The notes beneath the pieces were generated by a model that had not been told where the DNA came from, ran no database searches, and saw only the letters and a list, made by a program, of their open reading frames with translations. 64,000 bases of DNA from positions 199,501 through 263,500 of the forward strand of contig JAANDG010000132.1 in assembly GCA_036852015.1 (NCBI GenBank), read 5' to 3'. Within the stretch, counting starts at the first letter, position 1. Each line of letters begins with the position of its first letter. Source of the DNA: Pelodera strongyloides (lineage: Eukaryota; Nematoda; Chromadorea; Rhabditida; Rhabditidae). Positions 32,401 through 43,764 of this stretch are shown piece after piece. Both the position numbers and the translations under genes were made by a program.

Positions 32401-32626
32401 ACTGTAAACAGGGCACTTATACTCATACACTGTGCAATAGATACTCAGTAACTCTGTGTATACATTCTGTTGACAATTTACCTTTGCTTAGGTCGTTCAA
32501 AACGATCCCTAAGCTACGGTATCTAAGGTAAGGTTAGTTAAACCTTACTAAATGTGTTACCTGTTCCGTGGCGGGGACTCGCTCAGTCTCTGCAGGAGAT
32601 GGGGGGCCACCTTCGCTGTCACTCAT
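26487..32626 (-). CDS. gid8: GID8/TWA1 homolog (CTLH ubiquitin-ligase scaffold) with a long acidic N-terminal extension
   Basis: Subunit of the GID/CTLH E3 ubiquitin ligase, where GID8 bridges the RING pair and the substrate receptors. The eleven exons are 32561-32626, 32137-32232, 31712-31832, 30897-31006, 30198-30309, 29287-29405, 28889-28969, 28436-28527, 27577-27745, 27016-27151 and 26487-26569. Every junction is GT/AG and in phase, giving 394 residues. Residues 1-168 are Ser/Glu/Asp-rich and likely disordered. LisH follows (EVEQIVVDYLISEGYREAAE, about 176-195), then CTLH (ETLDARVAIR to HLLHQSLIELIRNG) and CRA (ALLAFDKPEESPFG, STEVNSALL, MFKLMVWTQ). Human GID8 has about 228 residues and lacks this extension. 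Introns hold MITEs at 26819, 29074, 29992 and 31439. SPRTN ends 808 bases upstream on the same strand. Confidence 0.92.
26819..26995. repeat. TTAA fold-back MITE, family C (AAAGCGATATAAC ends)
   Basis: TTAAAGCGATATAACAGCG at the left mirrors CGGTCGTTATATCGCTTTAA at the right. It lies in the last GID8 intron. Confidence 0.8.
29074..29235. repeat. TTAA fold-back MITE, family D (AAAGCCGTATTGTACC ends)
   Basis: It begins TTAAAGCCGTATTGTACCTA and ends TAGGTACAATAATGCTTTAA. The interior has ATTTGCATATGATACGCATA arms around a loop containing GGTGCCCGTCCGGC. It is in the GID8 intron just after the LisH exon; further copies are at 33987, 55775 and 57603. Confidence 0.85.
29992..30174. repeat. TTAA MITE, family C
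   Basis: Starts TTAAAGCGATATAAGAGCAG and ends GGCAGTTACACCGCTTTAA, in a GID8 intron. The arms are imperfect. Confidence 0.7.
31439..31591. repeat. MITE, family F (CCAGAGGCCGTATTCACC ends)
   Basis: The left end CCAGAGGCCGTATTCACCAA and its continuation CACGCAGGGAGCCCTCCCT are inverted at the right as AGGGTTCCCTGTGTGTTGG and TGAATACAGCCTC. It differs from the TTAA families. A second copy is at 57918-58064. Confidence 0.85.
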
Positions 32627-33433
32627 CTTAAATTTCTATAAAATTATTCAACTACTCATTTAATCAAACAAACAACCAACCAATAATCAACTAATCATCA
32701 TGAGACGAAACTAAATGGAAAAAGAACCAAAAAGGGCTAGACAACCTACAAAGTGAAACCTAAAACTGAATTTTTTTAGAAACCCCACTTATACACATAA
32801 ATAAGGTGCTTGCTACTTGTTGCTCGTAACTTGATTCAAGACAACGACTGATAAAACAATAAAAAAAAACATTCAGAAATTCAGATACATAGCGTCGTTA
32901 AAACAACAGTATTCAAATAAATAAACGGGCACAATTCAATTCATACAAATTTTATGTACATGACACTGCAATTTACAAGCAAGTAAAGTATACGGGGCAG
33001 GGCGTACATATGAGAGAAATAAGGTTAATACAATTTCTTATGCTAATAATAAAGCTTCACTTTAATGCTACATCACCGCACTTACGATATGCTAACCGAG
33101 ATAATTTTACCAGTAAAAGGGAAAACGGTTACCAGTAACACGACACAATACCAGTAAACCTGTGAGTAACAAGTCAGGTAAACCTAGAAATCCTCAAATG
33201 AGAAGAAAGAAAAAATACAGTACAAATTCAAATACCAAATCGCGATAAAAAAAACCTATGGAGGCAAGTTTACCACTAACATTATAATAAAAATACGCTT
33301 CCTGTCAAAACTAACGAATAACATAATATAAAGCCTTAGACATGACTACTCTTCTCTTCTGTAGTCAGCGTCCTAGACCACTCAGCCATAAGCAACAAAG
33401 CAGTACAGTAGTCCTCTAAAACGTAAACCCGAA

Positions 33434-36400
33434 CTACATTAAACACCCATCAAGATGAGCATTAACAGCACTTCTCGGCATACATCGTGCACAAACTGGG
33501 CACATCACTGACGGATCGTCATCTTCAGAATTCAACATGGCAACATCATCTGAAACGGACCGAATTTTTTCCATTTAGCACACACACAGACACAAATACA
33601 CAAAGACAGACACACAAAGACACATACACACACACACGCGCACAAACACACGGCCTGTTTTCACTTTCATCATTGAATCGCAATCGCTCAATACAAATAA
33701 CAAATCGAAGAAAAAACGCTTGTAGAAAAACTGCACACATCTACGGATTGGTTATCCTAACAAGAAATAGGACTTCGATATACTTACCAAAACCAATTTC
33801 GTCCAAAGTTCGGTCGGGGAAGAATTCTGCGGAATTGGGTTCATATTCACGTACAGTAACTGGGGGTCTAAATAAAAAGTGTCATTGCTGCCTAAGTCGC
33901 AAGAAGAACCTATACCTAACAGCTTACCGCAGACCCTCCGCATAAGCTATAGGAATTCGTATTCGCTAAGCTATAGGAAAAAAAACTTAAAGCCGTATTG
34001 TACCTACTTTGGGAAATTTGCATTTAAGATACGTAAATCTTATGTTTTATGCAAATTTGGTGCCCGTCCGACAAGCTTCCGACACCAAAGACCCAATTTA
34101 CATAGGATACAAAGGATTATGCGTATCATATGCAAATTTCCCAAAGTAGGTGCAATACTGCTTAAAACAAATAAAGGTATGACTTCTCTTCCACACTAAG
34201 TTGCATATGAGTCGGAGAAGGGAAGTATGAAGATAGGGGGAAAACGAGAACATATAAATAAACAAGAAATCTCAAAATTCGTTTAGTTTACTCACCTGGA
34301 TCGCACCGGTTCATCCAGACACACCACATCGTCATCGTCACTACTACTGTCCAGATAGCGAGTCGGTCCTAAATAGAAATATATAGCCCAAAAATCTTAT
34401 TATATAAAGGAGGAGAGTTTGTCACGGGTTTGTTTTTATGTGCACAACGAAAGCTGCTCATAAGGAAAATTCTTCCATCGAAAGAGCATACAAAATCTTT
34501 GCCGCTGGGGGGATCCGAACCCACAGCAGCACACAATCTCTCGCTTCACAGTCCAACGCTCTACCTGCTGAGCTATGCTAGCTTATCACAAGGATAATCC
34601 TCTGCCCTACATACAGCACCTTCAATAGCAAATTTGCATGGTAGCCTTAGTCGAGTGGTGATCCAAACTGATTATTATACGTTTCCACAATCAGAGACGT
34701 GTGAAGGTGTGGGAGGAGAAAGAGACGAGAGTTAACTTTTTAAATTGCAGCAATCCTTGGAAACAATCGGCCGAAGGCCGATTCCTCCAGTCGGAGAAGA
34801 GCCCGTAGGGCTCTTCGAACGGCTGGTAAGACATATACCAATTTGCATGGCATGCTCATGCTCAAATAGGCGAAAAATCCGTTTCCAATACTCTAAGGAA
34901 AGCAGAACCAAACCACGAAGCAATCACATATCATTATGATAGCGCGCGGATTTTGGAACTATTCGAGCTGTAAGAACATGAGCGAGTTCATCTGAAATTC
35001 AGCTTAAAACTCCGACAAACCCACATTAGCTCTTACCACATTGAATGAAACATGACCGAACTTATCCAAGTACCAACTTTTCGGTGGTCTGCCGCCCTCC
35101 GCTTCCTCATCCTTCTTTACCCATTTGAGCAGGGATTTCGTTCCGACAGCATCTTCCGCCGTAATTTTCTTCGGAGATGCGCGTTTCATGGCCTTTGGTT
35201 CAATGCCTTTCTGACTCTAAACAAAGTGTTGGAAAGCCCTTCATACTACGATTGCTTCATGGGTAAAAACTACAGCTTATATACAGTGTCAATTTATTAT
35301 AGAGAGAAACATTTTTAGTCCAAACAACGGTGCCCAGACTACTCAGTGCAGACGCAACGTAAGATTCACGAAGACAAAAGAAAAATACCTTGTTTGAGAC
35401 AGAAGTCGGACTCCCAGAAGTAGACGGCCTATTCGAGGGGTTGGTCATTGACGATGTGGTCTTAGACGTCGAAGTTTGAGTCTGTAACTCATCAAGAAGT
35501 CGTGATCGTCCAGTACCACCACCAAGACGAGCGCCTGAACGATAGTTTTACATAAAGAAGAACAAGAACTACAAAAGTCCTTCCGAGTTAGGTGGGCAAC
35601 AGCTTAAAGCGAAATACCGGCCGGTTTTTGAAACGTATCGTGTGCGCGTACGCCTGCTTTCTTATGCGGCATACGCAAATGAGAGCATGAATTAGAATAA
35701 CAAAAATCGAGCTAAATTCGAGCAAATTACCATAAATACGTAAAAATGCAGTTGTCTACGATGCGTTTCAAAAACCGGCCGGTCGCCGGTATTCCGCTTT
35801 AATTCGCGCCCATTATGGGAAAAGAGGCAATAGTGCCAACCAATTAGTGTTACAGCTTAGAGTTCCCTGCTAATAATAAGTATGCAAAACCAACACGACA
35901 CGAAGTCGCCTGCCCTGCGAAATGCGCTAGATTATAGTGAACTAACGCTTAGTATAAATAGTGGGTATTCCGAAAAATCAGCAAAGCAATAGGCGATCGC
36001 GAAAGCATATTTGTATAAACCCAAAAAAACCGTACCACTTCCAGCAAACGTGTTGATGGGTGCCGTCATAATAGGAGACGCCGAGCTTGTGCTAGTACCA
36101 GTCGAAGTCGCAGGTTTCTTCACCACTATAGTCCTGAAGAAAGAGAAGTTTTAAGTGAAAACAAATCGTAAATCATAGAATTACTGAAAACCACTTTACC
36201 ACAACAAACCCTCTTTACGAGTCTTCAGTAAACAAAGCAAAAAAAAACCGAGACTGTATAGCAATGCAAACTTTTCTTCTTTGACCCTACGACTCGCAAT
36301 AGACATTTATTATTATTATTATTATTATTATTAAATAAATTAATAAACACAAATCGCACCTTGATCCACCAGAAGTTAGGGAGGTCCCAGTCCCTGACAC

Positions 36401-39400
36401 AGCTCCGGCAGTCCCTCCTTTCCCTTTCGACTGACCATTTCCACTTCCAGTGTTGGGAAAATAATTCGATAACGTATTCACATTAACACCGACCGTTCGC
36501 TGGAAGGAACTAGGAATTAGGGTGTAAACTGTAAACTAAGAAAATAACCGAGTCCAGAAACCCTTGCGCGGAGGGTGGTGTCGTATTAGTATTACCGATA
36601 CCGATAATTATTTTGATGAATTTAGCTATTTAGCTCCACTACGTGATGTGCCCAGTGGCCCAGGCTGCAATCTGGAGTAAAGCAGTGTACTAGTTTTGTA
36701 TAACCCGCAATCGCAATGAAATGTTCAATCAAAGTAACATATGCACACTGGAGACTAAAGTGGGTAGAAGTGTAGCGTTAGCCGTTTGGTCTATTTGGTC
36801 ATCAAACTACAATGTGCGGAAAAGAAACCATTTAAACAAAATTAGCATACTTCCTCTTTCTGGGCAGCAACTGCTTTCTTCCGCTTGTCCTTATCTCCCT
36901 CCGGTTCCTTCACCTTTTCAAACGTTCCTAGAAATAGTAATGGAATGGACACAGCTGCAAATAGAAAATCAGATCAAGCAACGGCGTGACCTGGTTTTTA
37001 ACTCAGGGACATATATCCTGTTGAAAATGGAGAGTGGACATTGTGGACAAAACATATAGTAATAATGAATAAGCAAATCGAATCTGACTTTTCTCTTGTG
37101 ATTACCTAATCAATTTTCAGGCAAACCCCCCCCCCCCCCCCCCCCCCCCCCAGCACGCTTTGTGGATAAAAAATGCTTACCACCACATGATTGCTTATGC
37201 CTTTCCCACCACAGGTCGTTAGGTCCAGGAGCTCTAGAAAAAATCTGAGCTTCGAAACCCAACGGGAAAAAAATTCGAAACCCGAAAAATCTGAGTTTCG
37301 AAACCCGAAGTCCTAACACTTAAAAGTCTTGCTCTTCAAACTTCAAAAACGCTCAGCATGTGCTTGCGACGTTTTCACACTCGAACTTCGAATATACTGT
37401 GATCGCTAATTGCGCGTTTCGTTTTAAGTTCAAATAATTCAAAAACAAAGCAAATATTCAGTAATTACCTGTTAGATGCTCGTTTCACCCAGCCATAGAA
37501 TGGTCTCGTATCACGACATTTTCCGGTGCATCTAAATTAAATCTCGTATTCAATGAAACGGAAGCAGACGAGGATAATAAAATAAGAACAAGAACACCGT
37601 AAGCGAAATGATAAATCAGTTTTCTGAGATGCATTCAAAGGAAGAAAACTGTATGTAAATACAAACCTCCACCAGTGTTGTTTGTAGTTGGCAACTTCTG
37701 CATGAAACGAGTGATAAACGGTGATACTTGTCCCAGCCGATGAGTTGATTCGATGCATATGTGACTATAGAACAATGAAAGGTAAGACATAGTGGGCAAC
37801 TCCGCAGATGTATGCTTGAAGAAAAGAAACCTCTAGGCATCGGGTTTCGAAAATTCTTGTCAGAAAATTTCATGGATCCAAGAGAGCTAATCAGTCTTTC
37901 CTTTCATCTAAAACAACAAACGGGAAGCTATGAATATTTGACAAATACTCGGGACCAAGAAACAGAGAGGTAAAGTTATATTCAGACTGGCAAACCTCAC
38001 TTGAAACATTGGACCGTGTCCGTCCTTCCCATCGCGAATACTAAAACGGCGTGTCACAAACAAATAGGCGTGGATCATTTCGTGCTGAACAAAATACGAT
38101 GTACCGCTGCACTACACATGACCCCTTGTTCGTTATTCATGGTGCAAATACAGCAGGGACAAAATCGATTTTATTTTTTTGTAGTTGTCCGTTGTCGTAC
38201 GTTCCTAGTTACGGTAACACAAATTGGATCTATTGGGATTGAGGTGCCCCAGCGGCGGAGCACGGAGAAATACATCTTGCCACAGGGTTTTCCCAGGTGA
38301 AAACAGTGTGGCAAATTCAGTCTAAGCAGAAATACATCTTGCCACAGGGTTTTCCCAGGTGAAAACAGTGTGGCAAATTCAGTCTAAGAAGAAATACATC
38401 ACAGGGTTTTCCCAGGTAATGTGGCAAATTCAGTCTAAGCAGAAATACATCTTGCCACAGGGTTTTCCCAGATGAAAACCGTGTGGCAATTTCAGTCTAA
38501 GCTGAAATACATGATGGCAAGATGTATTTCTGTTTAAACTGAATTTGCCACACGGTTTTCATCTGGGAAAACCCTATGGCAAGATGTATTTCCCAGGTGA
38601 AAACAGTGTGGCAAATTCAACATCTTGCCAAAGGTTTTCCGAGGTGAAAACAGTGTGGCAAATTCAGTCTAAGCAGAAATACATCTTGCCACAGGGTTTT
38701 CCCAGATGAAAACCGTGTGGCAATTTCAGTCTAAGCTGAAATACATCTTGCCATAGGGTTTTCCCAGATGAAAACCGTGTGGCAAATTCAGTTTACCACA
38801 GGGTTTTCCCAGATGAAAACCGTGTGGCAATTTCAGTCTAAGCTGAAATACATCTTGCCACAGGGTTTTCCCAGATGGGAAACCGTGTGGCAATTTCAGT
38901 CTAAGCTGAAATACATCTTGCCACAGGGTTTTCCCAGATGAAAACCGTGTGGCAAATTCAGTCTAAGCTGAAATACATCTTGCCACAGGGTTTTCCCAGA
39001 TGAAAACCGTGTGGCAAATTCAGTCTAAAGCTGAAATACATCTTGCCACAGGGTTTTCCCAGATGAAAACAGTGTGGCAAATTCAGTTTAAACTGAAATA
39101 CATCTTGCCACAGGGTTTTCCCAGATGAAAACCGTGTGGCAAATTCAGTCTAAGCTGAAATACATCTTGCCACAGGGTTTTCCCAGATGAAAACAGTGTG
39201 GCAAATTCAGTTTAAACTGAAATACATCTTGCCACAGGGTTTTCCCAAATGAAAACCGTGTGGCAATTTCAGTCTAAGCTGAAATACATCTTGCCACAGG
39301 GTTTTCCCAGATGAAAACCGTGTGGCAAATTCAGTCTAAGCTGAAATACATCTTGCCACAGGGTTTTCCCAGATGAAAACAGTGTGGCAAATTCAGTTAA

Positions 39401-42400
39401 ACTGAAATACATCTTGCCACAGGGTTTTCCCAGATGAAAACCGTGTGGCAAATTCAGTCTAAGCTGAGCAGAAATACATCTTGCCACAGGGGTTTCCCAG
39501 GTGAAAACAGTGTGGCAAATTCAGTCTAAGCAGAAATACATCTTGCCACAGGGTTTTCCCAGATGAAAACCGTGTGGCAATTTCAGTCTAAGCTGAAATA
39601 CATCTTGCCACAGGGTTTTCCCAGGTGAAAACAGTGTGGCAAATTCAGTCTAAGCAGAAATACATCTTGCCACAGGGTTTTCCCACATTTCCCAGGTGAA
39701 AACAGTGTGGCAAATTCAGTCTAAGCAGAAATACATCTTGCCACAGGGTTTTCCCATATGAAAACCGTGTGGCAATTCCAGTCTAAGCTGAAATACATCT
39801 TGCCACAGGGTTTTCCCAGATGAAAACCGTGTGGCAAATTCAGTCTAAGCTGAAATACATCTTGCCACAGGGTTTTCCCAGGTGAAAACAGTGTGGCAAA
39901 TTCAGTCTTAAACTGAAATACATCTTGCCACAGGGTTTTCCCAGATGAAAACCGTGTGGCAAATTCAGTCTAAGCTGAAATACATCTTGCCACAGGGTTT
40001 TCCCAGATGAAAACCGTGTGGCAAATTCAGTCTAAGCTGAAATACATCTTGCCACAGAAAACAGTGTGGCAAAATTCAGTCTTAAGCAAAATACATCTTG
40101 CCACAGGGTTTTCCCAGGTGAAAACCGTGTGTGGCAAATTCAGTCTAAGCTGAAATACATCTTGCCACAGGGTTTTCCCAGATGAAAAAAACCGTGTGGC
40201 AAATTCAGTCTAAGCTGAAATACATCTTGCCACAGGGTTTTCCCAGATGAAAACCGTGTGGCAAATTCAGTCTTAAGCTGAAATACATCTTGCCACAGGG
40301 TTTTCCCCAGATGAAAACAGTGTGGCAAATTCAGTTTAAACTGAAATACATCTTGCCACAGGGTTTTCCCAGATGAAAACCGTGTGGCAAATTCAGTCTA
40401 AGCTGAAATACATCTTGCCACAGGGTTTTCCCAGATGAAAACCGTGTGGCAAATTCAGTTTAAGCTGAAATACATCTTGCCACAGGGTTTTCCCAGGTGA
40501 AAACAGTGTGGCAAATTCAGTCTAAGCTGAAATACATCTTGCCACAGGGTTTTCCCAGATGAAAACCGTGTGGCAAATTCAGTTTAAACTGAAATACATC
40601 TTGCCACAGGGTTTTCCCAGATGAAAACCGTGTGGCAAATTCAGTCTAAGCTGAAATACATCTTGCCACAGGGTTTTCCCAGATGAAAACCGTGTGGCAA
40701 ATTCAGTCTAAGCTGAAATACATCTTGCCACAGGGTTTTCCCAGATGAAAACCGTGTGGCAAATTCAGTCTAAGCTGAAATACATCTTGCCACAGGGTTT
40801 TCCCAGGTGAAAACAGTGTGGCAAATTCAGTTTAAACTGAAATACATCTTGCCACAGGGTTTTCCCAAATGAAAACCGTGTGGCAAATTCAGTCTAAGCT
40901 GAAATACATCTTGCCACAGGGTTTTCCCAGATGAAAACCGTGTGGCAAATTCAGTCTAAGCTGAAATACATCTTGCCACAGGGTTTTCCCAATTCCCAGG
41001 TGAAAACAGTGTGGCAAATTCAGTCTAAGCTGAAATACATCTTGCCACAGGGTTTTCCCAGATGAAAACCGTGTGGCAATTTCAGTCTAAGCTGAAATAC
41101 ATCTTGCCACAGGGTTTTCCCAGATGAAAACCGTGTGGCAAATTCAGTCTAAGCTGAAATACATCTTGCCACAGGGTTTTCCCAGATGAAAACAGTGTGG
41201 CAAATTCAGTTTAAACTGAAATACATCTTGCCACAGGGTTTTCCCAGATGAAAACCGTGTGGCAAATTCAGTCTAAGCTGAAATACATCTTGCCACAGGG
41301 TTTTCCCAGATGAAAACCGTGTGGCAAATTCAGTCTTAAACTGAAATACATCTTGCCACAGGGTTTTCCCAGGTGAAAACAGTGTGGCAAATTCAGTTAA
41401 ACTAAGAAGAAAAACATCTTGCCACAGGGTTTTCCAGGTGAAAACAGTGTGGCAAATTCAGTCTAAGCAGAAAGAAATACATCTTGCCACAGGGTTTTCC
41501 CAGATGAAAACCGTGTGGCAAATTTCAGTCTAGCTGAAATAAAATCTGAAAATACATCTTGCCACAGGGTTTTCCCAGGTGAAAACCGTGTGGCAAATTC
41601 AGTCTAAAATAAGCTGAAAAATACATCTTGCCACAGGGTTTTCCCAGGTGAAAACAGTGTGGCAAATTCAGTCTAAGCTGAAATACATCTTGCCACAGGG
41701 TTTTCCCAGATGAAAACCGTGTGGCAAATTCAGTCTAAGCTGAAATACATCTTGCCACAGGGTTTTCCCAGGTGAAAACAGTGTGGCAAATTCAGTCTAC
41801 AATAAGCTGAAATACATCTTGCCACAGGGTTTTCCCAGGTGAAAACCGTGTGGCAAATTCAGTCTAAGCTGAAATACATCTTGCCACAGGGTTTTCCCAG
41901 ATGAAAACCGTGTGGCAAATTCAGTCTAAGCTGAAATACATCTTGCCACAGGGTTTTCCCAGATGAAAACCGTGTGGCAAATTCAGTCTAAGCTGAAATA
42001 CATCTTGCCACAGGGTTTTCCCAGATGAAAACAGTGTGGCAAATTCAGTTTAAACTGAAATACATCTTGCCACAGGGTTTTCCCAGATGAAAACCGTGTG
42101 GCAAATTCAGTCTAAGCTGAAATACATCTTGCCACAGGGTTTTCCCAGATGAAAACCGTGTGGCAAATTCAGTCTAAGCTGAAATACATCTTGCCACAGG
42201 GTTTTCCCAGGTGAAAACAGTGTGGCAAATTCAGTCTAACAATAAGCAGAAAAACATCTTGCCACAGGGTTTTCCCAGGTGAAAACAGTGTGGCAAATTC
42301 AGTCTAAGCTGAAATACATCTTGCCACAGGGTTTTCCCAGATGAAAACAGTGTGGCAAATTCAGTTTAAACTGAAATACATCTTGCCACAGGGTTTTCCC

Positions 42401-43544
42401 AAATGAAAACCGTGTGGCAAATTCAGTCTAAGCTGAAATACATCTTGCCACAGGGTTTTCCCAGATTCCCAGATGAAAACCGTGTGGCAAATTCAGTCTA
42501 AGCTGAAATACATCTTGCCACAGGGTTTTCCCAGGTGGAAACCGTGTGGCAATTTCAGTCTAAACTGAAATACCTCTTGCCACAGGGTTTTCCCAAATGA
42601 AAACCGTGTGGCAAATTCAGTCTAAGCTGAAATACATCCTTGCCACAGGGTTTTCCCAGATGAAAACCGTGTGGCAAATTCAGTCTAAGCTGAAATACAT
42701 CTTGCCACAGGGTTTTCCCAGGTGAAAACAGTGTGGCAAATTCAGTCTAAGCTGAAATACATCTTGCCACAGGGTTTTCCCAGATGAAAACCGTGTGGCA
42801 ATTTCAGTCTAAGCAGAAATACATCTTGCCACAGGGTTTTCCAGATGAAAACCGTGTGGCAATTTCAGTCTGAGCTGAAATACATCTTGCCACAGGGTTT
42901 TCCCAGGTGAAAACAGTGTGGCAAATTCAGTCTAAGCTGAAATACCTTTTTCCGTACTCCGCCGCTGGGGCACCTCAATCCCAATAGATCCCAAAAATTT
43001 ACTTACAAGGAGTGTTTCAACCAAATCGCGTCGCGGTCGCAGCGTCAGCAATGGCTTACTTAATCGAATGGAACAAAGACCACCGCGTCCTTCGTAGACA
43101 CAAATTCCGGCGCATCTAAACACAGCCAACTATTTCGGGAATCTCAGACACAAAAAAAGTAAGTCAACATTGTTGAAATGACATGACGAGCACGCCAACG
43201 TGCCACAATATGGTACAATAGAAACGGGCAAATAAACAGACCAGTGTGAGAAATAAAATAAAATAAGGTGGTTTAATAATACTCAACCGGATTAGTAGGC
43301 ACAAATGCACAAGCACGTGGCATGTCACACTGCCAGGCCACACAGGACGATGACCGAAAGAACTGCTGATAACAGTTCAGCAGTGAAATAACAAGAAAGA
43401 AACAAACGTCGTCATGCGAGGACTCCATCGTACTTCGCAGCAGGCTAAGACATTGTCAAAAAAGCGACAATCAAATTGCTTGAAGAGGGCGTAGATGTCC
43501 GGACACGGATCGACCAGTTCAAACGACGGGTCAACAAGGCTCAT
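33434..43544 (-). CDS. dvc-1: SPRTN/DVC-1 DNA-protein crosslink metalloprotease
   Basis: Replication-coupled protease that cuts proteins crosslinked to DNA, acting with p97/CDC48, PCNA and ubiquitin. The fourteen exons are 43408-43544, 43007-43115, 38001-38084, 37667-37764, 37469-37531, 37181-37233, 36851-36927, 36360-36499, 36036-36133, 35389-35534, 35021-35216, 34296-34368, 33788-33867 and 33434-33549, giving 489 aa in phase throughout. The N-terminus has VRWSPRMT and CAGICVYEGRGG. The SprT zinc motif is HEMIH (83-87) with a further His at 105. HMHRIN, VKRASNRAP and C144/C148/H176/C180 form the zinc-ribbon part. LSNYFP (217-222) is a PIP-like box, FAGSGARLG (283-291) an SHP box that would bind p97, and CPVC...H...C (468-487) a UBZ4 ubiquitin-binding finger. 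The end of exon 11 (35021 rather than 35037) was chosen to keep phase. A trans-splice-like TTGCAG lies 8 bases before the ATG. It is divergent from GET1. Confidence 0.95.
33987..34165. repeat. TTAA fold-back MITE, family D, in a SPRTN intron
   Basis: Starts TTAAAGCCGTATTGTACCTA and ends TAGGTGCAATACTGCTTAA. The loop carries GGTGCCCGTCCGAC, as in the 29074 copy. Confidence 0.85.
34501..34582 (-). pseudogene. tRNA-like sequence (tRNA pseudogene or SINE head)
   Basis: On the minus strand there are a clear A box (TAGCTCAGCAGGTAGAGC) and B box (GGTTCGGATCC) at normal spacing. The acceptor stem pairs only partly (GCTAGCA against CAGCGGC), and the anticodon arm lacks a good five-pair stem. No intact tRNA is supported. 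It lies in the SPRTN intron upstream of exon 12. Confidence 0.5.
35604..35802. repeat. TTAA fold-back MITE, family A, in a SPRTN intron
   Basis: Starts TTAAAGCGAAATACCGGCCG and ends with an inverted copy carrying a small GGTCGCCGGTATT duplication before CCGCTTTAA. Confidence 0.85.
36308..36334. repeat. (TTA)n microsatellite close to a SPRTN exon
   Basis: About nine TTA units 26 bases beyond the splice donor of the exon that carries the PIP-like motif. Confidence 0.85.
37126..37151. repeat. 26-base poly(C)/poly(G) tract in a SPRTN intron
   Basis: A run of 26 C on the plus strand, hence 26 G in the SPRTN transcript, 29 bases downstream of the exon ending at 37181. Such tracts can form G-quadruplexes and are unstable in nematodes lacking the DOG-1/FANCJ helicase (established knowledge). 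Confidence 0.95.
38226..42991. mobile_element. TIR-bounded element filled with a 62-bp hairpin satellite
   Basis: 41-bp terminal inverted repeats (38226-38266 and 42951-42991, GGATCTATTGGGATTGAGGT... with one mismatch) enclose about 4.7 kb of a tandem array. It occupies nearly all of SPRTN intron 2 and ends only 15 bases from the exon-2 splice donor. No transposase or other ORF is inside. I see no clear target-site duplication: the flanks are AAATT on the left and CAAAAATTT on the right. It resembles non-autonomous DNA transposons that have expanded an internal tandem repeat. Confidence 0.85.
38267..42947. repeat. 62-bp satellite array, about 75 copies, each a near-complete hairpin
   Basis: The unit begins CTGAAATACATCTTGCCACA and continues GGGTTTTCCCAGATGAAAAC, CGTGTGGCAAATTCAGTCTA, AG. 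TTGCCACAGGGTTTTC pairs with GAAAACCGTGTGGCAA (16 bases, one mismatch) around a CCAGAT loop, and CTGAA with TTCAG extends the stem. Variants alternate AGATGAAAACC with AGGTGAAAACA, and CTAAGCTG with TTTAAACTG. Near 38515-38600 part of the array is inverted. Short insertions (AATAAG, ATTCCC) mark scattered breakpoints. Confidence 0.95.
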
Positions 43545-43764
43545 TTGTTAATCTGCAATTGTTGCACGTAACGAACAAATAAGCGAAACCCATATCAACA
43601 AAAAATCGAACAATATAATTAAAAGAATAGCAAACAAACGACACAAAAACAAATTAGTGCGCCCTTACGGCTCACGTGCACGCTAATTCGCATAATTTAT
43701 GCGAAGTTCATGCAATTAAGTGTCCTATCACGAATACGTAGTGAGTGTACAGAATAGAGAGGAG

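Noticed and set aside
34501..34582. Functional tRNA gene
   Set aside because: A and B boxes are good, but the acceptor and anticodon stems do not pair properly.
39269..40328. Minus-strand ORFs of 60-72 aa in the satellite
   Set aside because: They are translations of the 62-bp repeat and recur with every third unit.
38267..42947. Regular repeats resembling a CRISPR array
   Set aside because: There are no unique spacers; the whole 62-bp unit is repeated, and the host is a eukaryote with spliced genes.
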